DNA from: Actinocrinis sp046724665
GTDB lineage: Bacteria; Actinomycetota; Actinomycetes; Streptomycetales; Catenulisporaceae
Direction of reading: 5' to 3'
Length of the DNA stretch: 17,486 nucleotides
Assembly (NCBI GenBank): GCA_046724665.1
Contig: JBKOWZ010000144.1
Location: 1-17,486 of the forward strand
The notes below the pieces were generated by a model, which was not told where the DNA came from, ran no database searches, and saw only the letters and a program-made list of their open reading frames with translations. The position numbers and the translations under genes are program-made. Below are positions 1-8,960 of the stretch, in pieces; positions within the stretch are counted from its first letter, which is position 1; each line of letters starts with the position of its first letter.

Positions 1-378
1 GTGAGGCGGGCGACGTGGCCGGGGCGATTGCCGAGTTCGAAGCGCTGCTCACGGACCGGCTACGCGTCCTGGGACCCGACCACCCCGACACCCTGGCCAC
101 CCGTAACAACCTGGCGAGCTGGCGCGGTGAGGCGGGCGACGTGGCCGGGGCGATTGCCGAGTTCGAAGCGCTGCTCACGGACCGGCTACGCGTCCTGGGA
201 CCCGACCACCCCGACACCCTGACCACCCGTGGCAACCTCGCGCACATTCGCGGCCAAGCGGGTGACGCGTACGGGGCAGCCATCGAGTTCGAGGCGCTGC
301 TCACCGACCGGCTACGCGTTCTTGGCCCTGACCACCCCGATACCCTCGCCACCCGCAGCAACCTCGCCCACTGGCGAG
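1..378 (+). repeat. 126-bp tandem TPR-coding repeats
   Basis: Three in-phase 126-bp units start at about 1, 127 and 253. Units one and two are identical for 95 consecutive bases and then diverge in the NNLASW / GNLAHI segment. Unit three is more diverged at the DNA level but keeps the same protein pattern. Confidence 0.85.
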
Positions 379-458
379 AACGTGTGACATCACGGCCCCG
401 GAGTGTTCCGCGCTTGTCCTGGTTTGAGTGGCAGGGGTTTGTGATGGGTCTGGCGTGA
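1..458 (+). CDS. TPR-repeat protein, 3' end, tail replaced by insertion sequence
   Basis: The open frame enters from the left edge, so the start is missing. It encodes just over three 42-residue tetratricopeptide units with the signature FEALLTDRLRVLGPDHPDTL followed by TRxNLA and a Gly/Glu/Ala-Gly-Asp turn. This TPR type is common in large actinomycete signalling or NTPase proteins and normally serves as a protein-protein scaffold. Units one and two are identical over their first 95 bases (1-95 and 127-221), a sign of recent duplication or gene conversion. The ISAs1 element enters at base 391. The last residues before the stop at 456-458 are therefore read from the element's left end. Joining across the element and one target copy would give a protein ending Arg-Val-Thr-Trp-Pro-stop (TGA 1872-1874), so the insertion probably changed only the extreme C-terminus. 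The N-terminal effector domain lies outside the window. Confidence 0.8.
   Translation, partial: EAGDVAGAIAEFEALLTDRLRVLGPDHPDTLATRNNLASWRGEAGDVAGAIAEFEALLTDRLRVLGPDHPDTLTTRGNLAHIRGQAGDAYGAAIEFEALLTDRLRVLGPDHPDTLATRSNLAHWRERVTSRPRSVPRLSWFEWQGFVMGLA
391..426. repeat. left terminal inverted repeat of the ISAs1 element
   Basis: It pairs with the reverse complement of 1822-1856. The outer 17 bases are identical in both ends and the inner part has a few substitutions plus one extra base. Confidence 0.88.
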
Positions 459-518
459 GGCGAGCACGGCACTTGGAGATCATGGAGTTCTCTACGCTTC
501 ACGATCGTCAGGAGTGCC

Positions 519-1820
519 GTGCTCGCGGGCCCATTGTCCACGCTCGAGGTCGCTGCGGCCCAACTGCTGCCGTCCGACAGCGGCGGTCCGGCAGTTTCAG
601 CTGGTCAGCATGCTTCGCCTGGGTTGTTGGAGCGGTTGGAGGCGGTGGCGGACCCGCGCAGTGCCCGAGGCCGGCGTTATCGGCTGGCCACCCTGTTGGC
701 GATCGGGGTGTGTGCTCTCTCGACGCCCGGGTACGACTCGCTGACCGCGGTCGCGGAGTGGGCGCGGCGCGCGGACCAGAGCGTGTTGGCCCGTCTCGGC
801 GCCCCGTTCGATCCATGGTCGGGTCGCTATCTGGCCCCGGACGAGGGCACGCTGCGCGAGCTGTTCGCGCGGGTAGACCCCGGGGCGCTGGCCGCGGCCG
901 GTTTCGCCCGGCTCAAAGCCCTGATCCCGCCTGCGAGCGAAAACCGGGCGCCGGACGGGGTGGGCGAGCGCGAGCAGCGACGCGCCGCGAAAAGTGCACG
1001 CGAGCGGGACCGGCCAACGCGCCCGCCGCGGCGCATCGCCTACGCGGTGGACGGAAAGTGCCTGCGCGGCGCGTACCGGCCCGACGGATCGCAGGTCAAC
1101 GTGCTCTCGGTGGTGCGCCATCACGACGCACTGACCGCCGCGTCGCGCGAGATCGCCGCGAAGACGAACGAGATCCCCGAGTTCCCCCGGCTGCTGGGCC
1201 AGCTCGACAACGCCGATGTCGCGGGGGCGGTGTTCACCATGGATGCCCTGCACGCCCAGCGCGGCCACGCCGTCTACCTGGTCGAACAGCGCAACGCCCA
1301 CTATCTACTAACGATCAAGGACAACCAGCCCACCCTCGCGGCGCAACTGCGGGCCCTGCCGTGGAAGCACGTGCCGGTGCTGCACCGAAGCCACGGGCGT
1401 GGCCACGGCCGCGAAGAACAACGCCTGGTGCAGGTCGTCACCGTCAAAGGACTGTTGTTCCCGCACGCGCGCCAAGTCCTGCGGGTGGTGCGCAAACGCC
1501 GGGCGCTGGGCACGAAACGCTTCAGCACCGAGACCGTCTACGCGATCACCAATCTGTCCGCCGAGCAGGCCACCGCCGCTGAACTGGCCGGATGGCTGCG
1601 CGGCCACTGGACGATAGAGAACAGCGCCCACTGGATCCGCGACGTCGTCTTCGGCGAAGACCGTTGCGCGGTGCGCACCCGCAACGCCCCGGCCGTGCTC
1701 GCCGCCCTGCGCGACATCGTGCGCACCGCCCTGCGCAAAGCCGGCTGGGCCAACACCGCCAGCGCCCGCCGCGCCCACCTCAACCCCACCGACGTCCTGA
1801 CACTCCACGGCATCCCATGA
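519..1820 (+). CDS. ISAs1-family DDE transposase
   Basis: This 433-residue protein catalyses cut-and-paste or copy transposition of the surrounding element. The N-terminal part (about 30-110) has the ISAs1 helper region (DPRSARGRRYRLATLLAIGV, then a Gly-Tyr-Asp-Ser step). The DDE fold follows: first Asp in AVDGKCLRGA (Asp178), second Asp in FTMDALHAQ (Asp242), Glu in HWTIENSAHW (Glu367), with the conserved DVVFGEDRCAVRTRNAP block after it. The length is normal for the family and there is no frameshift, so it is probably functional. I chose GTG 519 because AGGAG lies just upstream (510-514) and the frame covers the conserved N-terminus. It is the only gene in the element and ends just inside the right inverted repeat. 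Confidence 0.93.
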   Translation: MLAGPLSTLEVAAAQLLPSDSGGPAVSAGQHASPGLLERLEAVADPRSARGRRYRLATLLAIGVCALSTPGYDSLTAVAEWARRADQSVLARLGAPFDPWSGRYLAPDEGTLRELFARVDPGALAAAGFARLKALIPPASENRAPDGVGEREQRRAAKSARERDRPTRPPRRIAYAVDGKCLRGAYRPDGSQVNVLSVVRHHDALTAASREIAAKTNEIPEFPRLLGQLDNADVAGAVFTMDALHAQRGHAVYLVEQRNAHYLLTIKDNQPTLAAQLRALPWKHVPVLHRSHGRGHGREEQRLVQVVTVKGLLFPHARQVLRVVRKRRALGTKRFSTETVYAITNLSAEQATAAELAGWLRGHWTIENSAHWIRDVVFGEDRCAVRTRNAPAVLAALRDIVRTALRKAGWANTASARRAHLNPTDVLTLHGIP

Positions 1821-1821
1821 A

Positions 1822-1856
1822 CAAACAGGGCAATCACGAAACACTCCGGGGCCGTG
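1822..1856. repeat. right terminal inverted repeat of the ISAs1 element
   Basis: This is the reverse complement match to 391-426. It starts two bases after the transposase stop codon, a compact arrangement typical of insertion sequences. Confidence 0.88.
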
Positions 1857-1866
1857 CGTGTGACAT

Positions 1867-2524
1867 GGCCTTGAACGCGACGTATGACAGACGCCCAGTC
1901 CGCCGCCGAGCTTGCGCTCACTGCCGTCCAACGGTGCCCTATGACCGAGCGGAAGCGCATTGGGGAATGCACGTTCAGCAATGATCGAAGGACTATCAGA
2001 CCTGTATTCTCGCCGGTGGGACTGCGGCAATGACGTGCAGCTACATACCCCGGAATGCGATCGCCGACCGGGGCTTCTGCAGTGATTCAGCATCAGCGGC
2101 GATTCGGCCAGCGCGGCGGGATTTGAACCCCCGACCTCTTTGTTCCGAAACAGCGTATGCAGACCCCTGCGACGTCCGTTGATACCTATCGGGCCTGGTC
2201 ACGGCTTCGGTGCACGTCGGCATGGCTCGGTCCTGGTGGATCCAGAATCCTTGATCGTCTCCCAGATTTCTCCCAACGGGCGGCGCTGGGCTTCCTTCTT
2301 CGCCGAAGCCACCCCACAGGTCGGCGGTGGTTCGCGGCTCTTCGCGGGTTGTCCATTCGAACCACAGACCTCCGCAGCTCGACTCCGCAGGCAGTCAACG
2401 ATGCGGCTCGTCCGCAGTGGCAGCGGATTTACAGTGGCTTGGCCGGTACGGCGTTGACCAGCGTCGAAGTGGCGGTAGGCGACTTAATGGGACCGCATTG
2501 GGACTGCGGCGTCAATTGGGCCTG
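1867..2524. other. non-coding or decayed region right of the insertion sequence
   Basis: No convincing gene is present. Several open frames of 100-130 codons cross it on the plus strand, but none shows a recognisable motif or a ribosome-binding site in a sensible position. A tRNA-like 3' half sits at about 2116-2149. The stretch resembles the worn edge of an integrated element. Confidence 0.5.
2116..2149 (-). other. tRNA-Pro(CGG)-like 3' half, possible attachment-site relic
   Basis: Read on the minus strand, this carries an anticodon-loop-like TTCGGAA, a CAAAG arm, an AGGTC variable loop and a T-loop (TTCAAAT flanked by G-rich and C-rich arms). It resembles the 3' half of an actinobacterial proline tRNA. 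The 5' side of the anticodon stem does not pair and there is a G-G mismatch in the T stem, so it is not a working tRNA. Integrated elements often carry such 3' halves as attachment sites. This is an inference from pattern only. Confidence 0.35.
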
Positions 2525-3085
2525 TCAAAAGGCTTCTTCCTCAGGTTGAGTCATTTCGGAGGACAGCGCCGTGAGTGCTTCCTCAGCGAGTGTCGCCGCG
2601 TCGGCATGTCCGGAGTCGATCGCGAGCTGGTAAGCCGCCCGCGCGTCGTTTCCAACGTTGCGTCGAAAACGGACAACGGACACGTCCAATGCGTCGCCAT
2701 AAGGCTGTTCTAGAGGACCAGTGCAAACCGTGCATCCTGGCCAAAACGGGCCAGTGGTCTGGGTCGTCCTGCTGGCCTTTGAAACAGATACGGCGGCCCG
2801 GGGAACATCCCGGGCCGCCGTATCGCAGAAGCTCGACGTCCTGTCCTCGATGCCGTCCTGACCGCGGCGGTGCATGTTCAGACCGGAAGCGATCTCGTCG
2901 AGTACGGCCCTTTCGATGACGACGGCCAACTCGTCGATCGGCACGATGCTCCCGAGATCTAAGGCGTCGGACCAGCCGACATCCTCGGCGATCTTGTGGA
3001 CCTGCGATCTTGTGCGCGGCCGACGGGTTCCGGGCGGGCAAGGGCAACGCCGCTTTTGGTGGCCTCGACAGACCGGGGAGATCAA
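2525..3085 (-). pseudogene. unrecognised ORF remnant
   Basis: A 186-codon open frame on the minus strand that I cannot assign to a family. Two parts look coding-like by GC-rich third positions. One is an acidic helical stretch around HKIAEDVGW and IDELAVVIERAVLDEIA (about 2880-3000). The other is a C-terminal TPR/Sel1-like helix with ARAAYQLAIDSGHADAA (about 2570-2640). The N-terminal residues and the middle (Thr/Cys-rich, crossing a perfect 16-bp-arm hairpin at 2787-2824) do not look like natural protein. It may be two gene fragments joined by chance in one frame. No credible ribosome-binding site is visible. Confidence 0.3.
2787..2824. terminator. perfect 16-bp inverted repeat, probable bidirectional terminator
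   Basis: Arm GATACGGCGGCCCGGG (2787-2802) is followed by a 6-base loop and its exact reverse complement (2809-2824). The stem is long and mostly GC. It has no T-tract, which is common for actinomycete terminators. It lies in the decayed region between possible gene fragments. Confidence 0.6.
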
Positions 3086-3146
3086 ACCGCTCTTACAGCT
3101 TTACTTACCACCTATTCCTTCCATTTGGTGGGGTTATATCTCCTGA

Positions 3147-4301
3147 TCACCGCTCCCGCCAGGCAATGTCATCGAAGCGGCTCACGCCGGCCGCGACGCG
3201 CGAGGTCGCACGAACCAAGCCGTCATCCCGGATCCACCGAGCGCCCGGGAAGCGGCTCGGCTGCTCAACGACGCCTGGAAGAGAGCCTTCGACTGGGCGG
3301 CTTACCTGTGGCTTGCCCATGGTCACCGGTTGTCGCCGCGGTGAACTGTGCGGCCTACGGTGGTGCGACGTCGACTTCGACAGCCGCGTGCTCAGCGTGG
3401 CATTCAGCGAGCAGGAACTGCGCCGCCAGCGGCGACGCAAGGACACCAAGACCCACCGGAAGCGGCGCATCTCCTTCGACTGCGACACCGAACAGGTGCT
3501 GCTCGCCCTGCGCAAACCTCGCCGCCGAGCGCTCCACGGCGCTCGGCCTAGAGCTCGACGAGACCGCCTACTTGTTTCTCGTACCAACCCGACGGCGCGG
3601 AGTCGTGGAAGCCGAGCACAGTCTCCCAGCGCCGCGACCGCACCGCCGGGCGCCTGAAGCTGACCAGCACCCGGCTGCGTTCGCTACGCCACTACAGCGC
3701 CACTGAACTGATCGCGGCCGGAGTCGACCTGCGCACCGTGGCGGGCCGCCTCGGCGACGGCTCTGGAGGGGCAACCATCCCACGTGTCTACTCCGCCTGG
3801 AATCCGGGGGCTGACGAGCGCACCGCCACCGTCATCAGCAAACAACTGCCCCGGCCCGGCCGAACAGCCGACACCACACCAATCGTCGTCAACGGCATGG
3901 CGCTCGCCTGCGCCTGCGGCAACTCCACCACCCGGACCAGCCTGCACGCCGAAGACCGCCACGTCAGCGCCCGCTGCGCCGAATGTGGCGCGATGGTCAA
4001 CGCCGTCGACCCAGACCTGTCACAGCGCGACGATGACTCAGAGCCCGAAGAACCCGATAGCCCATACCGTCAGATCGCGGCACAGCTTCGCGCGCGCATC
4101 GACGCCGGCGATCTCGCCCCGGGTGACACGATGCCGACCGTCAAGGAACTTGCGTCGGGCAACGGCGTGTCCGTCGGCACCGCGCACCGCGCCCTCGCTC
4201 TGCTCGCCGACGAGGGCCGTGTCACCGTCAGCCGAGCCGTCCGAGCCGTCGTCACGAACCCGTCGGCGGGAGACTCCGAAATCGACCCGTGGGCAAAATA
4301 G
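3147..4301 (+). pseudogene. tyrosine integrase fused to Cys-pair segment and GntR-type HTH, frameshifted and truncated
   Basis: Reading across three frames reconstructs the catalytic half of a phage/ICE-type tyrosine recombinase. The pieces are an AREAARLLNDAWKRAFDWAAYLWLA linker (split here as AREAARLLNDAW and the rest), MVTGCRRGELCGLRWCDVD with catalytic Arg I, KDTKTHRKRRIS, NLAAERSTALGLELDE, then RHYSATELIAAGVDLRTVAG and RVYSAW with the Tyr. Single-base shifts are needed near 3316, 3514 and 3577. The N-terminal SAM-like core-binding domain is absent upstream. The box-II His (HxLRHY) reads Arg and the later GRLGHG His reads Asp, so it is dead even if the frames were repaired. The same frame then runs on through CAC...CAEC (Cys at 3909-3986) into a GntR winged-helix segment (PYRQIAAQLRARI to AVVTNP) and stops at 4299-4301, 55 bases from tRNA-Arg. 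It is probably the relic of an element integrated at that tRNA. Confidence 0.8.
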
Positions 4302-4356
4302 TGGGCAAATGATCAAGGCGGGCACCTATCAGCGGTGTCCGCCCTGGTCAGAAGGG

Positions 4357-4429
4357 TGCCCACGGCGCGATTCGAACGCGCGACACCCGCTTTAGGAGAG
4401 CGGTGCTCTATCCCCTGAGCTACGTGGGC
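4357..4429 (-). tRNA. tRNA-Arg(CCT)
   Basis: On the minus strand a full cloverleaf folds. The acceptor GCCCACG/CGTGGGC pairs perfectly, the D arm is GCTC/GAGC, the anticodon stem is CCGCT/AGCGG with loop CTCCTAA (anticodon CCT, reading AGG), and the T arm is GCGCG-TTCGAAT-CGCGC. The discriminator is A and CCA is not encoded. Its 3' end faces the integrase relic, the usual arrangement at a tRNA attachment site. No second copy of the 3' end is visible in this window, so the far end of the element is either lost or outside. Confidence 0.95.
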
Positions 4430-4541
4430 GGGATAGTTCGATCTTGATCCTTCTCGTTCCGTGACGCCTGGACAGCTTACCGGTTGACATGGGCGGCCTG
4501 TCGCGGGGTTTCGGGCGTGTACGTCGCGTCGCCGGACGTGA

Positions 4542-6518
4542 TCAGCCCAACGGATGTGGCCAGGCTGCGGGCAGCACCTTGGCCGCGATGTCGGCGAATT
4601 GGGGCAGTAGGCTCGCCGCCGTATGGACGTCAGAGGTCGTCGATCGGTCGGCTGTGTTGGGGTCCAGGACGTCGGCGAGGGTGTACAGCGCGTCGAGTGG
4701 CGTGCCGTTGGCCGGGACGACGCGGCGCAGGCGCAGCGTACGCATCGCTCCGACGAGTTCCGTGGCCAGGACGAGTTGCAGGGAGTCTCCAGCGCGGGAG
4801 GCCTGCCGCGCTGCCTGGCTGGTGAACGGTGTGTGGTCCTCGACGCCGCGGGACAGCACCGCGTGGCCGAGGCCGGCGGGCATCGCCGCGTTGCGTAGTT
4901 CGGCGAGCGCGTCGTGGGCGGCGTTCTCGAGGATCATCACGCCCGAACTGGCAGGCTCTCCGTCGGCGAGGAAGGGACGCAGGCCGGTGAACTCCGGGTG
5001 GAACATCAGGTCCAGCCGCGCGAGGGAGAGTTGGCCGACGGCGAGGAGCGCGAGCTTGAGCGTGTCGAGCGATTGCGTCAGCAGCGACTGATGGAAGCCA
5101 CCGTGGTGATACACCGACTCGTCGTCAACGCTGATCAGGGGGTTCTCGGCCGCGGAATTCAGTTCGACGGCCAACACCTGCTCCACGGATTCAAGCGACG
5201 CGAGCGCGGCGCCGTGTACCTGGGGGATGCAGCGCAGTCCGAACGGGTCCTGGATGCGTGCGGCTTTCCTGACCTGACCGGCGAGCAGCGCGCGGATGAT
5301 GGCCGCCGAGAACATCAGGCTTCGATGCGGACGACGATCGTGCACGGCTTGGCTGAAGGCTTCCATCGAACCGTCGAGGGCGAGGTGGGTCAGCGCGGCG
5401 ACAGAGTGCGCGGCGTGCACCCAGCGTGACGTGTCGCGCCACTCAAGGCAGGCGCGGCCGATCGTCAGAGCACTGCTGCTCATCAGGGCGAGCGCGTCGC
5501 CGGAGGTGATGCTGATCGGTTGCGGTGCATCGGTGCCGCGGAGGATCGGCGCATCCACTGAGGTGATGCGCGCCGATTGTGGTCCGGAGGCGCCGTGGAA
5601 CGCCGGCGCATCGCCTGTGGTGTCGGCTGACTGTGGCCCACTGGCGCCTTGGAGTCTCGGCATGCCGGTGGGGGCGGTGCGCACGGCTTGCGGATCATCG
5701 GTGCTGCGGGGGATCGACGGGTCGGTTGAAGCGATGCTGCCGGAGCGGCCGGACTTCGCTCCACTGGCACTCTGGTCGGCGGGCGGGGGCGTGCCTTGAC
5801 CTTGGTCATCACCGTCACTGCTCGCGCTGTGCCCGCCGCTCGCGTCGCCCTCACTGCTCGCGTCGTCCACGCGGTTCGCATCGCGCCCGCCGTTGTTCGC
5901 GTCGTCCACGCTGCTCGCGTCGTGTCCGCTGTACTCGTCGTGCGCGCCGTTCGCGTCGTACTTCTCGGCCCCGGGACCTTCTTGCCGTGTCGGCGCTGCC
6001 ACCGGCGCCGCTGTCGCTACGGTCGTGATCCACGGACCCTCACCGACCAGTGCGAGGCCTAGTTCGGCGAGCGCCGTCAGATCGGCGGTGCCGAGTCCGC
6101 CGTACTCATGGATCTCCGGGAGCAGGTCGGCGTTGAGCACGGCGATGATCGCCTCGATGATCTCCGGCCGCAGCCCCGCCCCGCCCGCCAGCAGCTGATT
6201 GGCCCGCACAATGAGCATGGCGCGGGTGGCCGCCGGGGAGACCAGGTGGCCTATTCCGCTCGCGTGGCTGCGCAGCAGCCTCAGGCCATGGTCGAGGTCT
6301 CCGTCTGCGACGTGCTGGGTGCGGTTCGCCCCTACGCCGGTCGTCCGACCGTAAACCGGTCGGCGTATCGCTATGCGCTCGGCGGCCTCGGCGGTCGCGG
6401 TGGCACGGGCCAAGGCGGCGGGGGCGATCCCGATCCGCGCGGTTTGACCTGTTTCGCGGGCGAGCCACGCCACCTGATCGGGATGCAGTACTTGCCCGGT
6501 CAGTTCGATGGTCTCCAT
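4542..6518 (-). CDS. MIO-less histidine/aromatic ammonia-lyase family protein with repeat insert
   Basis: The fold matches the HAL/PAL lyase family: an N-terminal VYGRTTGVG tyrosine loop, a QDPFGLRCIPQVHGA segment, ELNSAAENPL, GGFHQSLL and a C-terminal GVEDHTPF. Family enzymes eliminate ammonia from His/Phe/Tyr using an MIO cofactor made from Ala-Ser-Gly. Here the equivalent GSVGASGDLAPLAHLAL segment reads GGLGTADLTALAELGL, one residue shorter and without the triad, so classical MIO chemistry should be impossible. A low-complexity insert (about residues 164-336) separates GEGPW from SGDALALMSSSALTIG. Without it the protein is about 485-510 residues, the normal length. I chose ATG 6518 (658 residues) for the AAAGGGTGG upstream; GTG 6530 is an alternative. 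It is divergent from the ABC genes. I recall similar GTGD-type lyase paralogues in actinobacteria, but function is not known to me. It could be a non-enzymatic or differently reacting homologue. Confidence 0.85.
   Translation of the reverse strand: METIELTGQVLHPDQVAWLARETGQTARIGIAPAALARATATAEAAERIAIRRPVYGRTTGVGANRTQHVADGDLDHGLRLLRSHASGIGHLVSPAATRAMLIVRANQLLAGGAGLRPEIIEAIIAVLNADLLPEIHEYGGLGTADLTALAELGLALVGEGPWITTVATAAPVAAPTRQEGPGAEKYDANGAHDEYSGHDASSVDDANNGGRDANRVDDASSEGDASGGHSASSDGDDQGQGTPPPADQSASGAKSGRSGSIASTDPSIPRSTDDPQAVRTAPTGMPRLQGASGPQSADTTGDAPAFHGASGPQSARITSVDAPILRGTDAPQPISITSGDALALMSSSALTIGRACLEWRDTSRWVHAAHSVAALTHLALDGSMEAFSQAVHDRRPHRSLMFSAAIIRALLAGQVRKAARIQDPFGLRCIPQVHGAALASLESVEQVLAVELNSAAENPLISVDDESVYHHGGFHQSLLTQSLDTLKLALLAVGQLSLARLDLMFHPEFTGLRPFLADGEPASSGVMILENAAHDALAELRNAAMPAGLGHAVLSRGVEDHTPFTSQAARQASRAGDSLQLVLATELVGAMRTLRLRRVVPANGTPLDALYTLADVLDPNTADRSTTSDVHTAASLLPQFADIAAKVLPAAWPHPLG
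5493..5714 (-). repeat. degenerate 18-19-codon tandem repeats in lyase-like gene
   Basis: About four units, each of the form P-x-x-x-GASGPQS-x-x-T-x-DA. The clearest are PRLQGASGPQSADTTGDA and PAFHGASGPQSARITSVDA. The last unit (PILRGTDAPQPISITSGDA) runs straight into the native SGDALALM block, which suggests the array grew by copying this junction. Confidence 0.75.
5805..5972 (-). repeat. Asp/Ala/Ser-rich low-complexity array in lyase-like gene
   Basis: Short, irregular repeats on the DNA (TCGCGTCGTCCACGC-like blocks on the plus strand) encode DASS/DANG/VDDA-type peptides. The segment is strongly acidic and is predicted by eye to be disordered. The frame stays open throughout. Confidence 0.65.
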
Positions 6519-6647
6519 CGGCCGGTCCACCCTTTCGCCGCCACTGTCGTTCGGTCGATCCCAGTCGATCTTGGTCGTTCCAGGCCGATCCAGGTACGTC
6601 TTTATTCAGGTGCGACCTCGTTGCGGCGCGCCTACGGTGAAGGCGCC
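6519..6647. promoter_or_regulatory. divergent intergenic region between lyase-like and ABC genes
   Basis: These 129 bp must hold the promoters for both divergent units. Several related GTCGATC / CCGATCCAGG blocks lie at 6552-6595 and may be operator half-sites. A weak plus-strand promoter candidate is TTGGTC (6571-6576), an 18-base spacer, and TACGTC (6595-6600). None of these is a strong consensus match. Confidence 0.35.

Positions 6648-8956
<2,309 letters not shown>

Positions 8957-8960
<4 letters not shown>

Larger units (their letters stand above)
391..1856 (+). mobile_element. complete ISAs1-family insertion sequence (1466 bp)
   Basis: The element is bounded by imperfect terminal inverted repeats of about 35 bp. 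The left end is 391-426 and the right end 1822-1856; both begin CACGGCCCCGGAGTGTT when read inward. Immediately outside lies a perfect 10-bp direct repeat, CGTGTGACAT (381-390 and 1857-1866), which is the target-site duplication. The element has a single full-length transposase gene. Size, inverted repeats, duplication length and transposase type all fit the ISAs1 family. Intact ends, an intact duplication and an open transposase frame suggest a recent insertion and a potentially active copy. Confidence 0.92.

Noticed and set aside
428..1582. 384-codon plus-strand frame inside the insertion sequence
   Set aside because: It overlaps the transposase in another frame, is Arg/Ala/Gly/Pro-rich and has no domain.
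2330..2400. second tRNA-like T-loop (TTCGAAC on the plus strand near 2356)
   Set aside because: The flanking arms do not pair and no other tRNA arm can be built around it.
2157..2549. 130-codon plus-strand frame in the decayed region
   Set aside because: No recognisable motif, no ribosome-binding site, and it starts within the tRNA-like relic. It could be a fragment but cannot be supported.
3310..3580. the three integrase frame changes as programmed frameshifts or sequencing errors
   Set aside because: No slippery sequences are seen, and two catalytic His are also replaced and the N-terminus is missing, so ordinary decay explains it better. Read-level checks would still be worthwhile.
4484..4489. 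perfect TTGACA -35 hexamer on the plus strand
   Set aside because: No -10 element at a suitable distance and no plus-strand gene downstream.
5796..5960. regularly spaced short repeats that at first resemble a CRISPR-like array
   Set aside because: The spacing is irregular, the repeats are degenerate and the stretch is in frame within the lyase-like gene.
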